A stretch of DNA of 64,000 nt. Origin: Chryseobacterium carnipullorum. GTDB lineage: Bacteria; Bacteroidota; Bacteroidia; Flavobacteriales; Weeksellaceae. How positions within the stretch are numbered: position 1 is the first letter of the stretch; the number at the start of each line of letters is the position of its first letter. Positions 44,683-54,337 of the stretch are shown here, in pieces. The stretch is taken from positions 124,001 through 188,000 of the forward strand of contig NZ_FRCD01000012.1 in the NCBI RefSeq assembly GCF_900142785.1, read 5' to 3'. The notes beneath the pieces are model-generated. The model was not told the origin of the DNA, searched no databases, and saw only the letters and a program-made list of their open reading frames with translations. The position numbers were made by a program, and so were the translations under genes.

Positions 44683-45804
44683 TTAAACCGTCATCAGTAA
44701 GTACCCAGATGCTGAAAAACATAATTGATCAGTCCCTAAAGGCAGTAATTGATCCGTAGAGTAATACTCTTTAAAACGGGTTCCTTTTTCTTCAAGAAGC
44801 TGTTCATATTGGCTTAAAATTTTATTGGGAATTTCGTCAAATCCTCTTTTTTTCAAACCAAGACAAAGCCAGCCAAGATAAATGGGCCAGGATCCACCAT
44901 TATGAAAATGGTAGGGTTCATTTTTAAATTGATAACTGTAATTGTTTTCTAATAATTTCCAGTCTGAATCTCCAGGAAAAATGACAGGATAAAAAACAGG
45001 AAGCATCCAGTGCTTAAACTCTGAATTTAATTGTTCTAAGAAATGAGTAAAAGCATCCATATCAAGCTCAAAACCAAGGAGAACCGCAAGGGCATTTCCA
45101 GCAAGATCGAAACGTTCATCATAACCGTTTGCATTAAGAGAAGCCCATAAATAAGGCTTTTCCGTTGCTTTCTGATAAGCAGTCTCATGATGTTTTGTTT
45201 CATGAGAACTGTTTTTCCGGAAATTGTTTTCAATGAGTTTCTTTGTTGCGGCAGCCTGCATGGCCAGATCAGAGTCATCATACACTTTTGCGGCGTTCTT
45301 CAGCGCCCAGTATCGAAGGACGTTATCATAAAGAACATATCCGGAAGTGACGTATTCATCCGCCCAGTTCCCCCCCAATGGGCTGTACAAAAGTCCTCTT
45401 TGGTTAAACTCCCAGGTTTTGAGACATGAAAGAGCATTGTAAATGTTATGTTGTATTGTGTTTTTTAATGAATCGTTTTTACAATGCTCAATATATTCAC
45501 AAGCCCCGATAATCCACCAGATTGTAGCATCTGTTCTTCCTACAAGCGTTCCATAACTTGCTTTTTCACCATAAACATTCGACGGAATCTGTCCGTTTTC
45601 AGCCTGATGTTTGGCCAGGGTCAGAATAGACTTTTCTAAACCATCAATGATGATTTGGTTTTGAATCAGTATGCCTGCAATTCCGGTCATCATAGAATCT
45701 CTTGACCAGACTCTAGCATAATTGTCCCGCTGTTCGGATGATGCTAAGATCCCTTGTTCAGAGATCGATTGGTATATAACTTCTAAGGCTTGTTGCTTTA
45801 ACAT
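44683..45804 (-). CDS. (alpha/alpha)6-barrel glycoside hydrolase, GH100/debranching-like
   Basis: 373 aa, no signal peptide, so cytoplasmic. The N-terminal part YARVWSRDSMMTGIAG (about 29-44) resembles the WxRDxxM/I segment of GH100 neutral invertases and glycogen-debranching-type (GDE_C) glucosidases, in which the Asp can be catalytic. Later features are NGQIPSNVYG, GRTDATIWWIIGACEY, WADEYVTSGYVLYDNVLRYWAL and HNGGSWPIYLGWL, typical of this fold. Together with an SLC45-like transporter and a kinase it could split an imported disaccharide such as sucrose, but family identification is not certain and other alpha-glucosides are possible. Confidence 0.75.
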   Translation of the reverse strand: MLKQQALEVIYQSISEQGILASSEQRDNYARVWSRDSMMTGIAGILIQNQIIIDGLEKSILTLAKHQAENGQIPSNVYGEKASYGTLVGRTDATIWWIIGACEYIEHCKNDSLKNTIQHNIYNALSCLKTWEFNQRGLLYSPLGGNWADEYVTSGYVLYDNVLRYWALKNAAKVYDDSDLAMQAAATKKLIENNFRKNSSHETKHHETAYQKATEKPYLWASLNANGYDERFDLAGNALAVLLGFELDMDAFTHFLEQLNSEFKHWMLPVFYPVIFPGDSDWKLLENNYSYQFKNEPYHFHNGGSWPIYLGWLCLGLKKRGFDEIPNKILSQYEQLLEEKGTRFKEYYSTDQLLPLGTDQLCFSASGYLLMTV

Positions 45805-45899
45805 ATCATTTTTATAAAGTGGAGTCTTTCTGTTAATTCTGATGAAAGATCAAATTATCATGAATAAAATTTCTTTAAATCGATAATGAAATTACTTAT

Positions 45900-48317
45900 T
45901 TAAAAATCGAATTTTACACTTGCCGCAAAAGTTCTTCCCGGTAAAGTTCTTGCTCTGATAATTCCGTTAGTTCCCACCATGGAACCTTCTTCCGCTTCAG
46001 TAATAGCCAGTGAATTAAAAATATTATTGGCATTTACATTTAGCGTCAGATTTTTCAAGAGTCGGTAGGCGATGTATGGATTTACTAAAGCATAGCCCGG
46101 CATCACCAGTTTGTTAACGTCCTGAGTATAGGCTTTTGTAGATCCTACCACAAAGAAACCAAGGCTAAGCTTATCAATATTCACATTAGGATTAATAGAG
46201 TACATGAATTTTGGCGTTCTTCTGGGCGTATTTCCTACGATCGTTTTATCAATGGCATCTTTAATTTCAGCATGAGTATACGTAAGACCGGCTTTGATAT
46301 CAAAGTATTTGTTGATTTTGTAAAATCCATCAAATTCTACCCCCATGGACTGGTATCTGTTTTCAGTTCTTATCTGAGTAGTAGCTTCATAGTTGGCTTC
46401 AATGGTTTTAGCATAGAAAAGAGTAGTATTCAGGAAATAATTCGCTGATCTTAATTTGTATCCCCCTTCAATCTGGTTGACCTTGTTTACTTTTACAGCA
46501 TCCAGAGCAGGATCATCATTGTTCGTGTAGTTATATCCTGCAAACAAAATCCTGTCTGCAGAAGCGCTTCCTCCCTGACTGACTCTTGCAAAAAATGCGT
46601 TATGAGAGTTGATGGTATAATTGGCTCCAAAAGAGTATCCAAAAATTCCGTACCGGTAATTTACAGGTACAGTTCCGTCCACTACAGCAACTGACTGTTC
46701 AGGAGTTTCAATCGTTCCGTTTTGGTTGACATCTATCGTGCGCATCGTGTTTTGCGTGCCCGAGAAACTTCCGGATACTTTTCCGAAATCATACCTTGCC
46801 CCTAAATCCAGGGTAAGATTTTTAACAACATTGATTTCTACCTGCGCGTGAGGAGCAATGACTGAATATTTGGTGTCGTAGTTCCTGTTTACACCTCCCC
46901 AATCCGGCACTCCGTAATGAAGCAGTCCGCTATCAGTAATTTTCGTTCCTGTAGGGCTGATCACATCGACCAATCTGGCGTTGTTGTCAGAGACTTCCAT
47001 GAGATACGTATTCCAGTTCCACGAAAGATTGATGTTCTGACTGCTGTTATAGACTCCCGCATTCAGTTTTGCCTTATCCCATTTTTTGGAGATATTCAGG
47101 TCACTGAAAAAATTGTTAAGGTTATTCAGTTGGGTATTGAACAAAACCGTTTTCATATATTTTGCATTGCTGTCTACTGCGGTGTTGGTTCCTGCATATA
47201 CGGCACTTCCATACCCTGCAATGGATTCCAGAATTTCAGCTTTACTTCCTACTGAAGCTGGAAACGGAGCCAAAAACTGTCCGTCATTCGCAGCATATCT
47301 TGCTTTTTCTTCAAGTTTCCATCCGGAGCCCAGGTCATAATTAAACTCCAGACCAACAGTTTTAGATACAGAATGCATTCCGTCGCGGATGTCACTTTTT
47401 AAGACCTGTCCGTTTCCACCGATGGTAAGATCATTTCTAAAATTCGAAGACTGTAGCGCCCCGGTTAAAATATTATAATTGCTCAGAGAAGAGTAGTCAG
47501 GGTTAGAATCCGAACCGGAAACAGCGATGGGCATTGGCATGTAGGCCGCAGTACGGTCATCCAGATATTTACCATAAATTCTGATGCTTCCTTTTTCGAA
47601 CTTTTTGAGTAGAGACAGTCGGAACTGACCTCCGTTATTGGATATATATCCTGTTTTTCTTGGCCCGTCTCCACCTCTGTAGAATCCACCGACTCCTATG
47701 AAATAATTATTTCCAAGAGGAGTTCCGTAATCAACATCAGTTCTGAAGTTTTTATAATTAAGACCTACCTGCTGGGTAATACTTCCTCCTTGTTTTTCTC
47801 CGGTTTTGGTAATAAAGTTGATAATCCCTGCCGGTGAGTTAGAAGCAAAAACAGATGCTGAACCTCCTCTTAGTGCTTCAATTCTCGAAACAAAAGAGTC
47901 AAATCTGGTAAACTGATCCTGTGTACCGAAAGCAATATCTCCGAATTGCATCACCGGAAGCCCGTCTTCCTGTATCAGTAAGTATCTTGATCCCCCTGCA
48001 GACACAGGAACTCCTCTTACCGTAATATTAGAATTGCCTTCTCCGCCGGAAGATTCTGCACGGATGCCCGGAATGGTTCTGAAAATCTCAGCGGTAGTCC
48101 TTGGAGCGGCATTGATAATATCTGCAGGCTTTAAAGTAGAAATAGAAGTACTCGTTTTAATGGAAGCTTTTGGATTAGAGTTACCTGTAATCACTACTTC
48201 ATCGATCATTTTGTCTTTCACAGAAGTAGAATCTGTTGTGGTACTTTGAGAGAACATAAAGGCTGCGATATTCATCGTTCCGAAAACGAGCAATTTTTTA
48301 ATCACATTTGCTTCCAT
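45900..48317 (-). CDS. TonB-dependent outer-membrane receptor
   Basis: 805 aa. N-terminal signal (KKLLVFGTMNIAAFMFSQ), a TonB-box-like stretch MIDEVVITGN, and then a plug: APRTTAEIFRTIPGIRAESSGGEG, NITVRGVPVSAGGSRYLLIQEDGLPV and RIEALRGGSASVFASNSPAGIINFITKTG. The rest is a 22-strand type barrel ending ARTLPGRTFAASVKFDF. It resembles single-chain TonB receptors (e.g. FecA/CirA-type shape) rather than SusC, since it lacks a SusD partner and a long N-terminal sandwich. First gene of the four-gene sugar operon on the minus strand, divergent from lacI; probably imports the same glycan or a related solute. Confidence 0.92.
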   Translation of the reverse strand: MEANVIKKLLVFGTMNIAAFMFSQSTTTDSTSVKDKMIDEVVITGNSNPKASIKTSTSISTLKPADIINAAPRTTAEIFRTIPGIRAESSGGEGNSNITVRGVPVSAGGSRYLLIQEDGLPVMQFGDIAFGTQDQFTRFDSFVSRIEALRGGSASVFASNSPAGIINFITKTGEKQGGSITQQVGLNYKNFRTDVDYGTPLGNNYFIGVGGFYRGGDGPRKTGYISNNGGQFRLSLLKKFEKGSIRIYGKYLDDRTAAYMPMPIAVSGSDSNPDYSSLSNYNILTGALQSSNFRNDLTIGGNGQVLKSDIRDGMHSVSKTVGLEFNYDLGSGWKLEEKARYAANDGQFLAPFPASVGSKAEILESIAGYGSAVYAGTNTAVDSNAKYMKTVLFNTQLNNLNNFFSDLNISKKWDKAKLNAGVYNSSQNINLSWNWNTYLMEVSDNNARLVDVISPTGTKITDSGLLHYGVPDWGGVNRNYDTKYSVIAPHAQVEINVVKNLTLDLGARYDFGKVSGSFSGTQNTMRTIDVNQNGTIETPEQSVAVVDGTVPVNYRYGIFGYSFGANYTINSHNAFFARVSQGGSASADRILFAGYNYTNNDDPALDAVKVNKVNQIEGGYKLRSANYFLNTTLFYAKTIEANYEATTQIRTENRYQSMGVEFDGFYKINKYFDIKAGLTYTHAEIKDAIDKTIVGNTPRRTPKFMYSINPNVNIDKLSLGFFVVGSTKAYTQDVNKLVMPGYALVNPYIAYRLLKNLTLNVNANNIFNSLAITEAEEGSMVGTNGIIRARTLPGRTFAASVKFDF

Positions 48318-48343
48318 AATTTTTTGAGTTTTTGTTTATGGCC

Positions 48344-48369
48344 TAAAAGTATTTTTTTTACCCTATCAA
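48344..48369 (-). promoter_or_regulatory. Candidate promoter of the TonB receptor operon
   Basis: On the minus strand TTTTTGA, 15 bases, then TACTTTTA (seven of eight matches to TAnnTTTG), 27 bases before the ATG at 48317. Confidence 0.4.
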
Positions 48370-48407
48370 AAAGTGATTTTAATAAGCATGTGAACAGATT
48401 GTGAATG

Positions 48408-48431
48408 GCAAACGATTGTGCAAACGTTTGC
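48408..48431. promoter_or_regulatory. Tandem LacI-type operators
   Basis: GCAAACGATTGT directly followed by GCAAACGTTTGC. The second is a perfect 12-base palindrome with the central CG typical of LacI/GalR-family operators; the first is a near copy. They lie between the divergent TonB receptor operon and the lacI-type gene, upstream of both promoters. Confidence 0.75.
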
Positions 48432-48543
48432 GGTTAGTAAGTTATTTTAAATTTAACATTTTGTTAACTTTTTTACCGTTTTTATTTAACGTTCTTTAAT
48501 AAAAAAATAACGCAAAAATATTCATAATTTCTCCCAATAATTT

Positions 48544-49530
48544 ATGTCACTTGCCAAAATGAAACGAACGACCATAAAAGACCTCGCTGAAATGCTTCAT
48601 ATAAGTGCTTCAACTGTTTCAAGAGCTTTGAAAGATCATCCCGATATCAGCAGTTCTGTAAAACTCAGGGTGAAGGAAGCCGCGGAGACATTTAATTATG
48701 TTCCCAATGATTTTGCGATCAATTTCAGAAAGAAATCTTCTAAAGTGATCGGACTCATTGTTCCGGCCATCTCCATGTTTTTTATCCCGTCTATTATCAA
48801 AGGGATTTCTTCGGTACTCAATAAAGAAGGATATCACTTTTTCATTTTATCTTCTGAGGATTCCTATGAAGAGGAACTGGAAAATATTCAGACCTGTATC
48901 AATTCTAGGGTGGACGGAATTCTTATTTCTTTAACTAAGGAAACCAAGGATTTTAAGCATTTTCAGAAAATTGATGAAATGGAAATCCCCGTGGTCATTT
49001 TTGATAAAATCATTCCTCAGGATATTTATGATTCCGTGGTGTTTGACAATGAAAAAAATGCTGAATTATCTGCTGAGAAACTTATTCAGCAGGGTTGTCA
49101 AAAAATACTGGCCATTTTTGGAGATGAAAGCCTTGAAATTACACAGACCAGAAAAACATCTTTCTTAAAAAAAATAAATACTTCCCCTGAAATTCAATAT
49201 AAGACGATATTTTGTGAATCGCCGGAAATTGTGAAAGAACAATTGGAGGTTATTTTGGAACAGGAAAGTTTTGACGGTTTTTTTGCGATGAGTGATGAAA
49301 CTCTGGCCGGACTTCACAGCTGTCTTATTAAGCGAAATCTCAATAATACCAATATCAAAGTCGTGGCCATCAGCGAAGGAAAGCTTCCGAAATATCTTGA
49401 TGAATCTTATGAATATGAGATCAATGATGGCTATCAGATGGGAATCATTGCAGCTTCCAGGTTACTCAGTATTATTCACAAAAATAACGATGATCAGAGT
49501 AGATCATTGCCGAAAACACAGTATATATAA
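48544..49530 (+). CDS. LacI-family transcriptional regulator
   Basis: 328 aa (starting at the ATG 48544; ATG 48559 giving MKRTTIKDLAEM is equally good). DNA-binding helix-turn-helix TIKDLAEMLHISASTVSRALKDHPD, hinge helix and the periplasmic-binding-protein-like effector domain starting VIGLIVPAISMFFIPSIIKGISSVL. Effector pocket residues cannot be assigned. It stands between the divergent TonB-receptor/glycosidase operon and the susC-susD pair, and tandem operators of the right type lie 112-136 bases upstream, so it should control both arms of this sugar locus in response to the imported sugar or a derivative. Confidence 0.93.
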   Translation: MSLAKMKRTTIKDLAEMLHISASTVSRALKDHPDISSSVKLRVKEAAETFNYVPNDFAINFRKKSSKVIGLIVPAISMFFIPSIIKGISSVLNKEGYHFFILSSEDSYEEELENIQTCINSRVDGILISLTKETKDFKHFQKIDEMEIPVVIFDKIIPQDIYDSVVFDNEKNAELSAEKLIQQGCQKILAIFGDESLEITQTRKTSFLKKINTSPEIQYKTIFCESPEIVKEQLEVILEQESFDGFFAMSDETLAGLHSCLIKRNLNNTNIKVVAISEGKLPKYLDESYEYEINDGYQMGIIAASRLLSIIHKNNDDQSRSLPKTQYI

Positions 49531-49711
49531 ATGGAAAGCTTGGGGGGTGAAATAATGAAATCCATTCTGTAATACCTGAAATTAAAATAGATGCAGGAGT
49601 GATGTCGTAGAATTGATGTGATTTTGATTCCTCATCTTATCACCCCTTAATTCATGACATACATCATATTGATTCAGAATGAAGCACTAGTTTCTTTTAA
49701 TAATAATTACT

Positions 49712-49719
49712 TACTTTTG
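49712..49719 (+). promoter_or_regulatory. Promoter -7 box for susC
   Basis: TACTTTTG, exact TAnnTTTG match, about 200 bases before the susC ATG. It predicts a long, structured 5' leader. Confidence 0.55.
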
Positions 49720-49725
49720 CGCCTT

Positions 49726-49918
49726 AATTTTATTAATTCTAAATAAAATAATTTAAAAACAGCCATTGACTGTGCCGTGATACACGAGAGTAGAGATTGG
49801 ATATTCAAAATAAGCTAAATGATGATGGGCAGCTTGTTTTAGAATCCAATGGTAATCCTGTTTTCTATTGATACAGATCACCAGGCATGGGTTAATCGAT
49901 TACATTTCTAGTGTTAAA
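49726..49918 (+). ncRNA. Structured 5' leader RNA of susC
   Basis: After the -7 box at 49712-49719 about 190 bases precede the coding start. Within them ATTGGAT (49796-49802) pairs with ATCCAAT (49844-49850), and inside this AAAATAAGCT (49807-49816) pairs with AGCTTGTTTT (49831-49840), a long two-part hairpin. A smaller CGTG-ATA-CACG hairpin comes just before (49776-49786). A palindrome TAATCGATTA at 49893-49902 lies near the start codon and may be an operator. I do not recognise a known riboswitch class. The region 49531-49711 before it holds no gene that I can support. Confidence 0.5.
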
Positions 49919-52711
49919 ATGAAGAAAATTGTTGCCAGCGTACTGCTTATTTGTGGAGTAACTGCTGTAAAAGCCCAAATTGTAAAAAAGAAAGATCAGG
50001 ATTCTTTGAACTCAAAGATGATTGAAGAAGTCATTATTACTTCGTCTTACGGAACCCACAAGCTTAAAGAGGAAGTGGTAGGATCTATTGTTACCCTAAC
50101 AGAAAAGGATATCGTCACCAGTCAGCCTTATGAAAGTATTGATAAGATGATTATTGGGCTTACTCCCGGAGTACAGATTGTGAATAATCCGGAATTGGGG
50201 AAGCCTGTAAGCATTAACATTCGTGGACTTGGATCTATGGTGCCTATCAGTGGCTTTTTAGGGACTTCTACACAGCCTCTCATTGTGGTTGATGGGATCA
50301 TCATGAGAGAGGATAATCCTTTTCAGGATGCTTTTTTTGATGGAGGAAACAATGCGGAGATGAACATCAACCCCCTGGCAAGATTTAATTCGGATAATAT
50401 TGAGAGTATTAATATTCTAAAAGACGCCGCGGCAGTATCGCTTTATGGTGCTGAGTCAGCGAATGGCGTGATCCTGATTACCACTAAAAAAGGACGAAAA
50501 GGAAAGCCCAGTTATAGCATCAGTTCTCAGTTCGGAGTATCCCAAAGCATTAATAAAATAAAATATCTGAATGGCCAGCAGTATGCCAAGCTGTATAACG
50601 ACTATTTGAAAAATAACAGTGCTACCAGTCCTGGATATGCATGGAACGGGACGGATGTAAACTGGTTTGATGTCATGAATTCAAATGGTGATTTCTTCAG
50701 AACTAACTTTACCGTGAGTGGAGGGGGGAAATATTTAACCTACCGCGTTGGACTGGATTATTCTAAGAATAATGAATCAAAAGTAATGAATTCTCTTGAA
50801 AAAAAGGGAATTGATGCAACCATTGGATTTAATTATAAAAAATTGAATATCAGTCTGTATACTGCCTACAACAACTTCTATAAACAGCAGCCTAATACTT
50901 ATTTTAACTTTATACTGGCTCCGGACAGAGCTATTTATGGTCCAAACGGTGATTATGCCTTATCAGGAAACAACGGTATTCCTAATCCTTTAGCTGCGGC
51001 CAATCAGAATATGATCAATGTTGATAATAATTCACTGCTTTCAAGTCTCAATGCGAGCTACGAACTGGCAAAGGGACTAAAAGTAAGTACATTATTCGGA
51101 ATGGATTTTTCAGAAAAAGAAAATATAGATTGGAAATCCGGAGTGAATCAAAGCGGTATTGGAAATAATATTAACGGAAGAAGCAGATTGAATAAATCTG
51201 ATGCCTTAAAGTGGAACTGGAGTATGCAGGCGCTGTATGAAAAAGATTTTACACCTAAACATCATACTGATTTTCTGTTAGGTATAGAGCTAAGACATAA
51301 TAAAGACTTTAAAGAAGTACATAACAGCAGCAATTTTTACAATTATACCAATTATCAATATCCATGGAACAGTATTGGAAGCTATACTTATAAAACACTT
51401 ACCCAGATCAATAGCGGGAGAAGTATTTTTGGGCAGTTTAACTACGACTACAACAAGAAATACTTTTTGTCTGCCAGCATCAGAAGAGATGAAAGCTCTA
51501 CTTTCGGGCCTGACACCAATGCTTCATTAAATGGAGGAATCGGCGCTTCATGGCTGATCTCAAAAGAAAATTTACTAACAGATAGTTCATGGTTAAGCTT
51601 CCTGAGACTTCGTTCTTCATGGGGTGTTACCGGAAATTCCAGAATAGGAAGCTACCGCTCTTCGGGGCTTTATAATGTCTATCAATCCGGTTTTATATAT
51701 GATTTCGATTATTCATACCCAAATAATTCTGCACCTCCGAATGCAAGATTATCCTGGGAAAAAAACGAAAAATGGAATCTGGGACTGGATTTCAGCTTTA
51801 AAAAAAAAATCGACTTTACAGTAGAAGTTTTCAGAAACAATATATCTGATATGATTACGAGCAGGGAAGTACCTCTGGAAACAGGCTATTCTTCAGCAGA
51901 GATCAACGGTTCTTCCATGTACAATCAGGGGATTGAATTTTCCATGCGTGGAAACTGGTTCAACAGGAAAAACTTCCGGTGGACGACTTCATTTAACATT
52001 TCAAGTGTAAAAAACCGTGTAACTGAAATACAGGGTTTTGGAGACGATTTCTCTGTTGCTTCCATTGCCAGAGCTCAGAAAGTGGGCGTTTCAACCTCCG
52101 CGATCTGGGGGTATGAGTGGCTGGGAATTAATCCGGCCAATGGACAGGATATCTTTATGGTAAACGGAAAGCCTACAGATGCCAATCAGTTTACGGCAAG
52201 TGCTGATACTTATTCCATTATAGGCAATTCTCAGCCGGATCTTACGGGAGGTTTCAGCAATACGATGACTTATAAAAATATAAGTTTATCATTTCTGATC
52301 AATTTTGAAATTGGGGGAGATATTCTCGTAGAAGATGAGATCATTGATCAGCATAGAATTCTTCTGAACCGAAATATGAGTGTCAATGCCCTTGACTACT
52401 GGACGGGCCCCGGAGACACCAATGCGGTGAACCATATTCCTAAGAGTAATAACAGGGTGATCCCCAACAGCACAAAATTTATTTACGATAATACGTACGT
52501 AAAACTTCAGAACATTAACCTGAATTATCAGTTGCCATTAAGCACAATCAGAAACAGATTCATTAAAAATGCAAGTATTTTTATCGACTGTACCAATGTG
52601 CTGTACTGGTATAAACAAAAATCGCCTGAAGGCAGAAACGGAATACGGGAATTCAGGTATATGTATCCTGAAATGAGAACCTTCAGTTTTGGATTTAAGG
52701 CTAATTTTTAA
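49919..52711 (+). CDS. SusC/RagA-family TonB-linked outer-membrane protein
   Basis: 930 aa from ATG 49919, which opens a normal signal peptide (MKKIVASVLLICGVTAVKAQ); an earlier in-frame start at 49868 would run through a likely operator and is rejected. No N-terminal carboxypeptidase-like sandwich: a TonB-box-like MIEEVIITSSYG follows the signal directly. Plug with INIRGLGSM, PLIVVDGIIM, SINILKDAAAVSLYGAESANG and the SusC-family barrel ending YMYPEMRTFSFGFKANF. Pairs with the SusD lipoprotein 11 bases downstream to import an oligosaccharide through the outer membrane. Controlled together with the divergent operon by the LacI regulator, by inference. Confidence 0.95.
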   Translation: MKKIVASVLLICGVTAVKAQIVKKKDQDSLNSKMIEEVIITSSYGTHKLKEEVVGSIVTLTEKDIVTSQPYESIDKMIIGLTPGVQIVNNPELGKPVSINIRGLGSMVPISGFLGTSTQPLIVVDGIIMREDNPFQDAFFDGGNNAEMNINPLARFNSDNIESINILKDAAAVSLYGAESANGVILITTKKGRKGKPSYSISSQFGVSQSINKIKYLNGQQYAKLYNDYLKNNSATSPGYAWNGTDVNWFDVMNSNGDFFRTNFTVSGGGKYLTYRVGLDYSKNNESKVMNSLEKKGIDATIGFNYKKLNISLYTAYNNFYKQQPNTYFNFILAPDRAIYGPNGDYALSGNNGIPNPLAAANQNMINVDNNSLLSSLNASYELAKGLKVSTLFGMDFSEKENIDWKSGVNQSGIGNNINGRSRLNKSDALKWNWSMQALYEKDFTPKHHTDFLLGIELRHNKDFKEVHNSSNFYNYTNYQYPWNSIGSYTYKTLTQINSGRSIFGQFNYDYNKKYFLSASIRRDESSTFGPDTNASLNGGIGASWLISKENLLTDSSWLSFLRLRSSWGVTGNSRIGSYRSSGLYNVYQSGFIYDFDYSYPNNSAPPNARLSWEKNEKWNLGLDFSFKKKIDFTVEVFRNNISDMITSREVPLETGYSSAEINGSSMYNQGIEFSMRGNWFNRKNFRWTTSFNISSVKNRVTEIQGFGDDFSVASIARAQKVGVSTSAIWGYEWLGINPANGQDIFMVNGKPTDANQFTASADTYSIIGNSQPDLTGGFSNTMTYKNISLSFLINFEIGGDILVEDEIIDQHRILLNRNMSVNALDYWTGPGDTNAVNHIPKSNNRVIPNSTKFIYDNTYVKLQNINLNYQLPLSTIRNRFIKNASIFIDCTNVLYWYKQKSPEGRNGIREFRYMYPEMRTFSFGFKANF

Positions 52712-52722
52712 TCTTCACCCTC

Positions 52723-54135
52723 ATGAAAAAAATAGTATTGCTATCAATTTATTTACTTTCTACAATGTCTTGCAGTGATTTTCTGGTACAGGAGCCTGTA
52801 GAAGCTATTTCTATCAAAGATCAGCTAAGTAATAAGCAAGGGATTCTTGAATCTCTGAACGGAGCCTATTATCAGTTGCGTTCAAATTACTTTAAGGAAG
52901 CCGTTTTTACCTACGGCGATCTTTTATCCGGAAATTTAAAATTTTCACCAAGAACATCGGGAGCAGTGACTGTTGCAACTTCGGTAGACGGAATTTATCA
53001 TTTTGATGATCTGAAAACGAGCAGTGATCTTGAATCTTTTTACTCCGACAGTTATCAGATCATCAATAATGTTAATCTGATTCTTCAGTATGCAGATCAG
53101 CTTCCTGATGCAACCGCTTCAGAGATCAGTGAAATCAAGGCGGAGGCATTATCCTTAAGGGCTTTTGTGCATTTTCAGCTGTATAAATATTATGCGCAAA
53201 ATTATACCTATACTTCCGATGCTTCCCATTTAGGAATTGCTTACAATACAGCACCTCTCAAAGTAGGCATCGACTATCCCGTCCGGAAAACGTCTGCAGA
53301 AACCTTTGCGTTACTTGAAAATGATATTGCTGAGGCCATTGCTTATTTTCAGCCTAACCATGCGATTCCTGCCGGAGTAAAGAAAAACTTTATGAATGCA
53401 ACAGCTGCAAAAACATTGGCTGCCGAAATATCCTTATGGAAAAACGACTGGCAAAAAGCATACGACTATAGTACCGACGCTATTAACGGTTCAGGACTTA
53501 GCCTTACTTCTGCCGGTGAAGTGGCGGGCAACTGGGCATTTTCTGAGTCTATTTTTGAAATAGAGAATACCAGTACCAATGAATTTCCGGCGTATGCTGT
53601 ATACAGTTATAAGAGTGACGCACAAAGATCGAATTACGTAGCAACAGATGATCTCTATAATTTGTATGCTGCCAGCGATAACCGGAGAAGCCTTTTTGAA
53701 ACACAAAATATAAAGACCAATCTTACTACAGGCTCATCTAATCTTCCCTATCGCTTTACCAAAAAGTACAAAGGCACCACGACCAGTTTAATCTATCGTT
53801 TAAGCCTTCTTTATTTCATCAGGGCGGAAGCGGCTCTTCATTTGGGAAATTCTGCTCAGGCTTTAAGTGATGTGAATACCATAAGAAACAGAGCAGGATT
53901 AGGTTCGTTATCTGCCATCACGCTTGATGTTTTGCTGGAAGAGAAAAGAAAAGAGTTTCCATTTGAAAACCAGTACTTCTTTGACCTGATGCGAAATCAT
54001 AAAAATATTGTAAGAAATAACGGATGTATCTCCACCAGTTGCAGTCCCACTTATCCGAACAATAAGTTTGTGGTTCCTATTCCACAGGCAACCATTAATG
54101 TGAATACCGGTATGCAGCAAAATGAAGGATACTAA
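52723..54135 (+). CDS. SusD/RagB-family nutrient-binding lipoprotein
   Basis: 470 aa surface lipoprotein. Signal MKKIVLLSIYLLSTMSCSDF with lipobox cysteine at 17, followed by the family opening FLVQEPVEAISIKDQLSNKQGILESLNGAYYQLR. TPR-like helices follow: AEALSLRAFVHFQLYKYYAQNY is the SusD signature, and the C-terminal RAEAALHLGNSAQALSDVNTIRNRAGL and LLEEKRKEFPFENQYFFDLMR are typical. It covers the SusC barrel and delivers glycan. Shares a transcript with susC and ends at a terminator (54203). Confidence 0.95.
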   Translation: MKKIVLLSIYLLSTMSCSDFLVQEPVEAISIKDQLSNKQGILESLNGAYYQLRSNYFKEAVFTYGDLLSGNLKFSPRTSGAVTVATSVDGIYHFDDLKTSSDLESFYSDSYQIINNVNLILQYADQLPDATASEISEIKAEALSLRAFVHFQLYKYYAQNYTYTSDASHLGIAYNTAPLKVGIDYPVRKTSAETFALLENDIAEAIAYFQPNHAIPAGVKKNFMNATAAKTLAAEISLWKNDWQKAYDYSTDAINGSGLSLTSAGEVAGNWAFSESIFEIENTSTNEFPAYAVYSYKSDAQRSNYVATDDLYNLYAASDNRRSLFETQNIKTNLTTGSSNLPYRFTKKYKGTTTSLIYRLSLLYFIRAEAALHLGNSAQALSDVNTIRNRAGLGSLSAITLDVLLEEKRKEFPFENQYFFDLMRNHKNIVRNNGCISTSCSPTYPNNKFVVPIPQATINVNTGMQQNEGY

Positions 54136-54202
54136 ATTTGAGCTTCACCGGTTGTAAATAAAATAAAAGAGTGGGCATGTCAAAGCAGTCCATGTGTTCA
54201 AG

Positions 54203-54238
54203 AGAGAAATCCTGATCTGGACGATAACAGGTTTCTCT
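54203..54238 (+). terminator. Terminator after susD
   Basis: AGAGAAA-T-CCTG / CAGG-TTTCTCT, an 11-bp stem with one bulge, followed by TTAAG. Confidence 0.75.
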
Positions 54239-54311
54239 TTAAGTTTCTTTGTTTTAAAGTAGAATAAACAAAATTAGTCAATAGGGCAGCCATATCTCAT
54301 TTCAGAATGGT

Positions 54312-54319
54312 TATTTTTG
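54312..54319 (+). promoter_or_regulatory. Promoter -7 box for the cytochrome c peroxidase gene
   Basis: TATTTTTG, exact TAnnTTTG match. It overlaps the TTG at 54317 that could otherwise be read as a start, so translation should begin at ATG 54338. Confidence 0.6.
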
Positions 54320-54337
54320 CCGAAAATTATCAAGAAA

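Noticed and set aside
54317..54337. TTG start adding seven residues to the cytochrome c peroxidase
   Set aside because: Overlaps the TATTTTTG promoter box; ATG 54338 gives a clean signal peptide.
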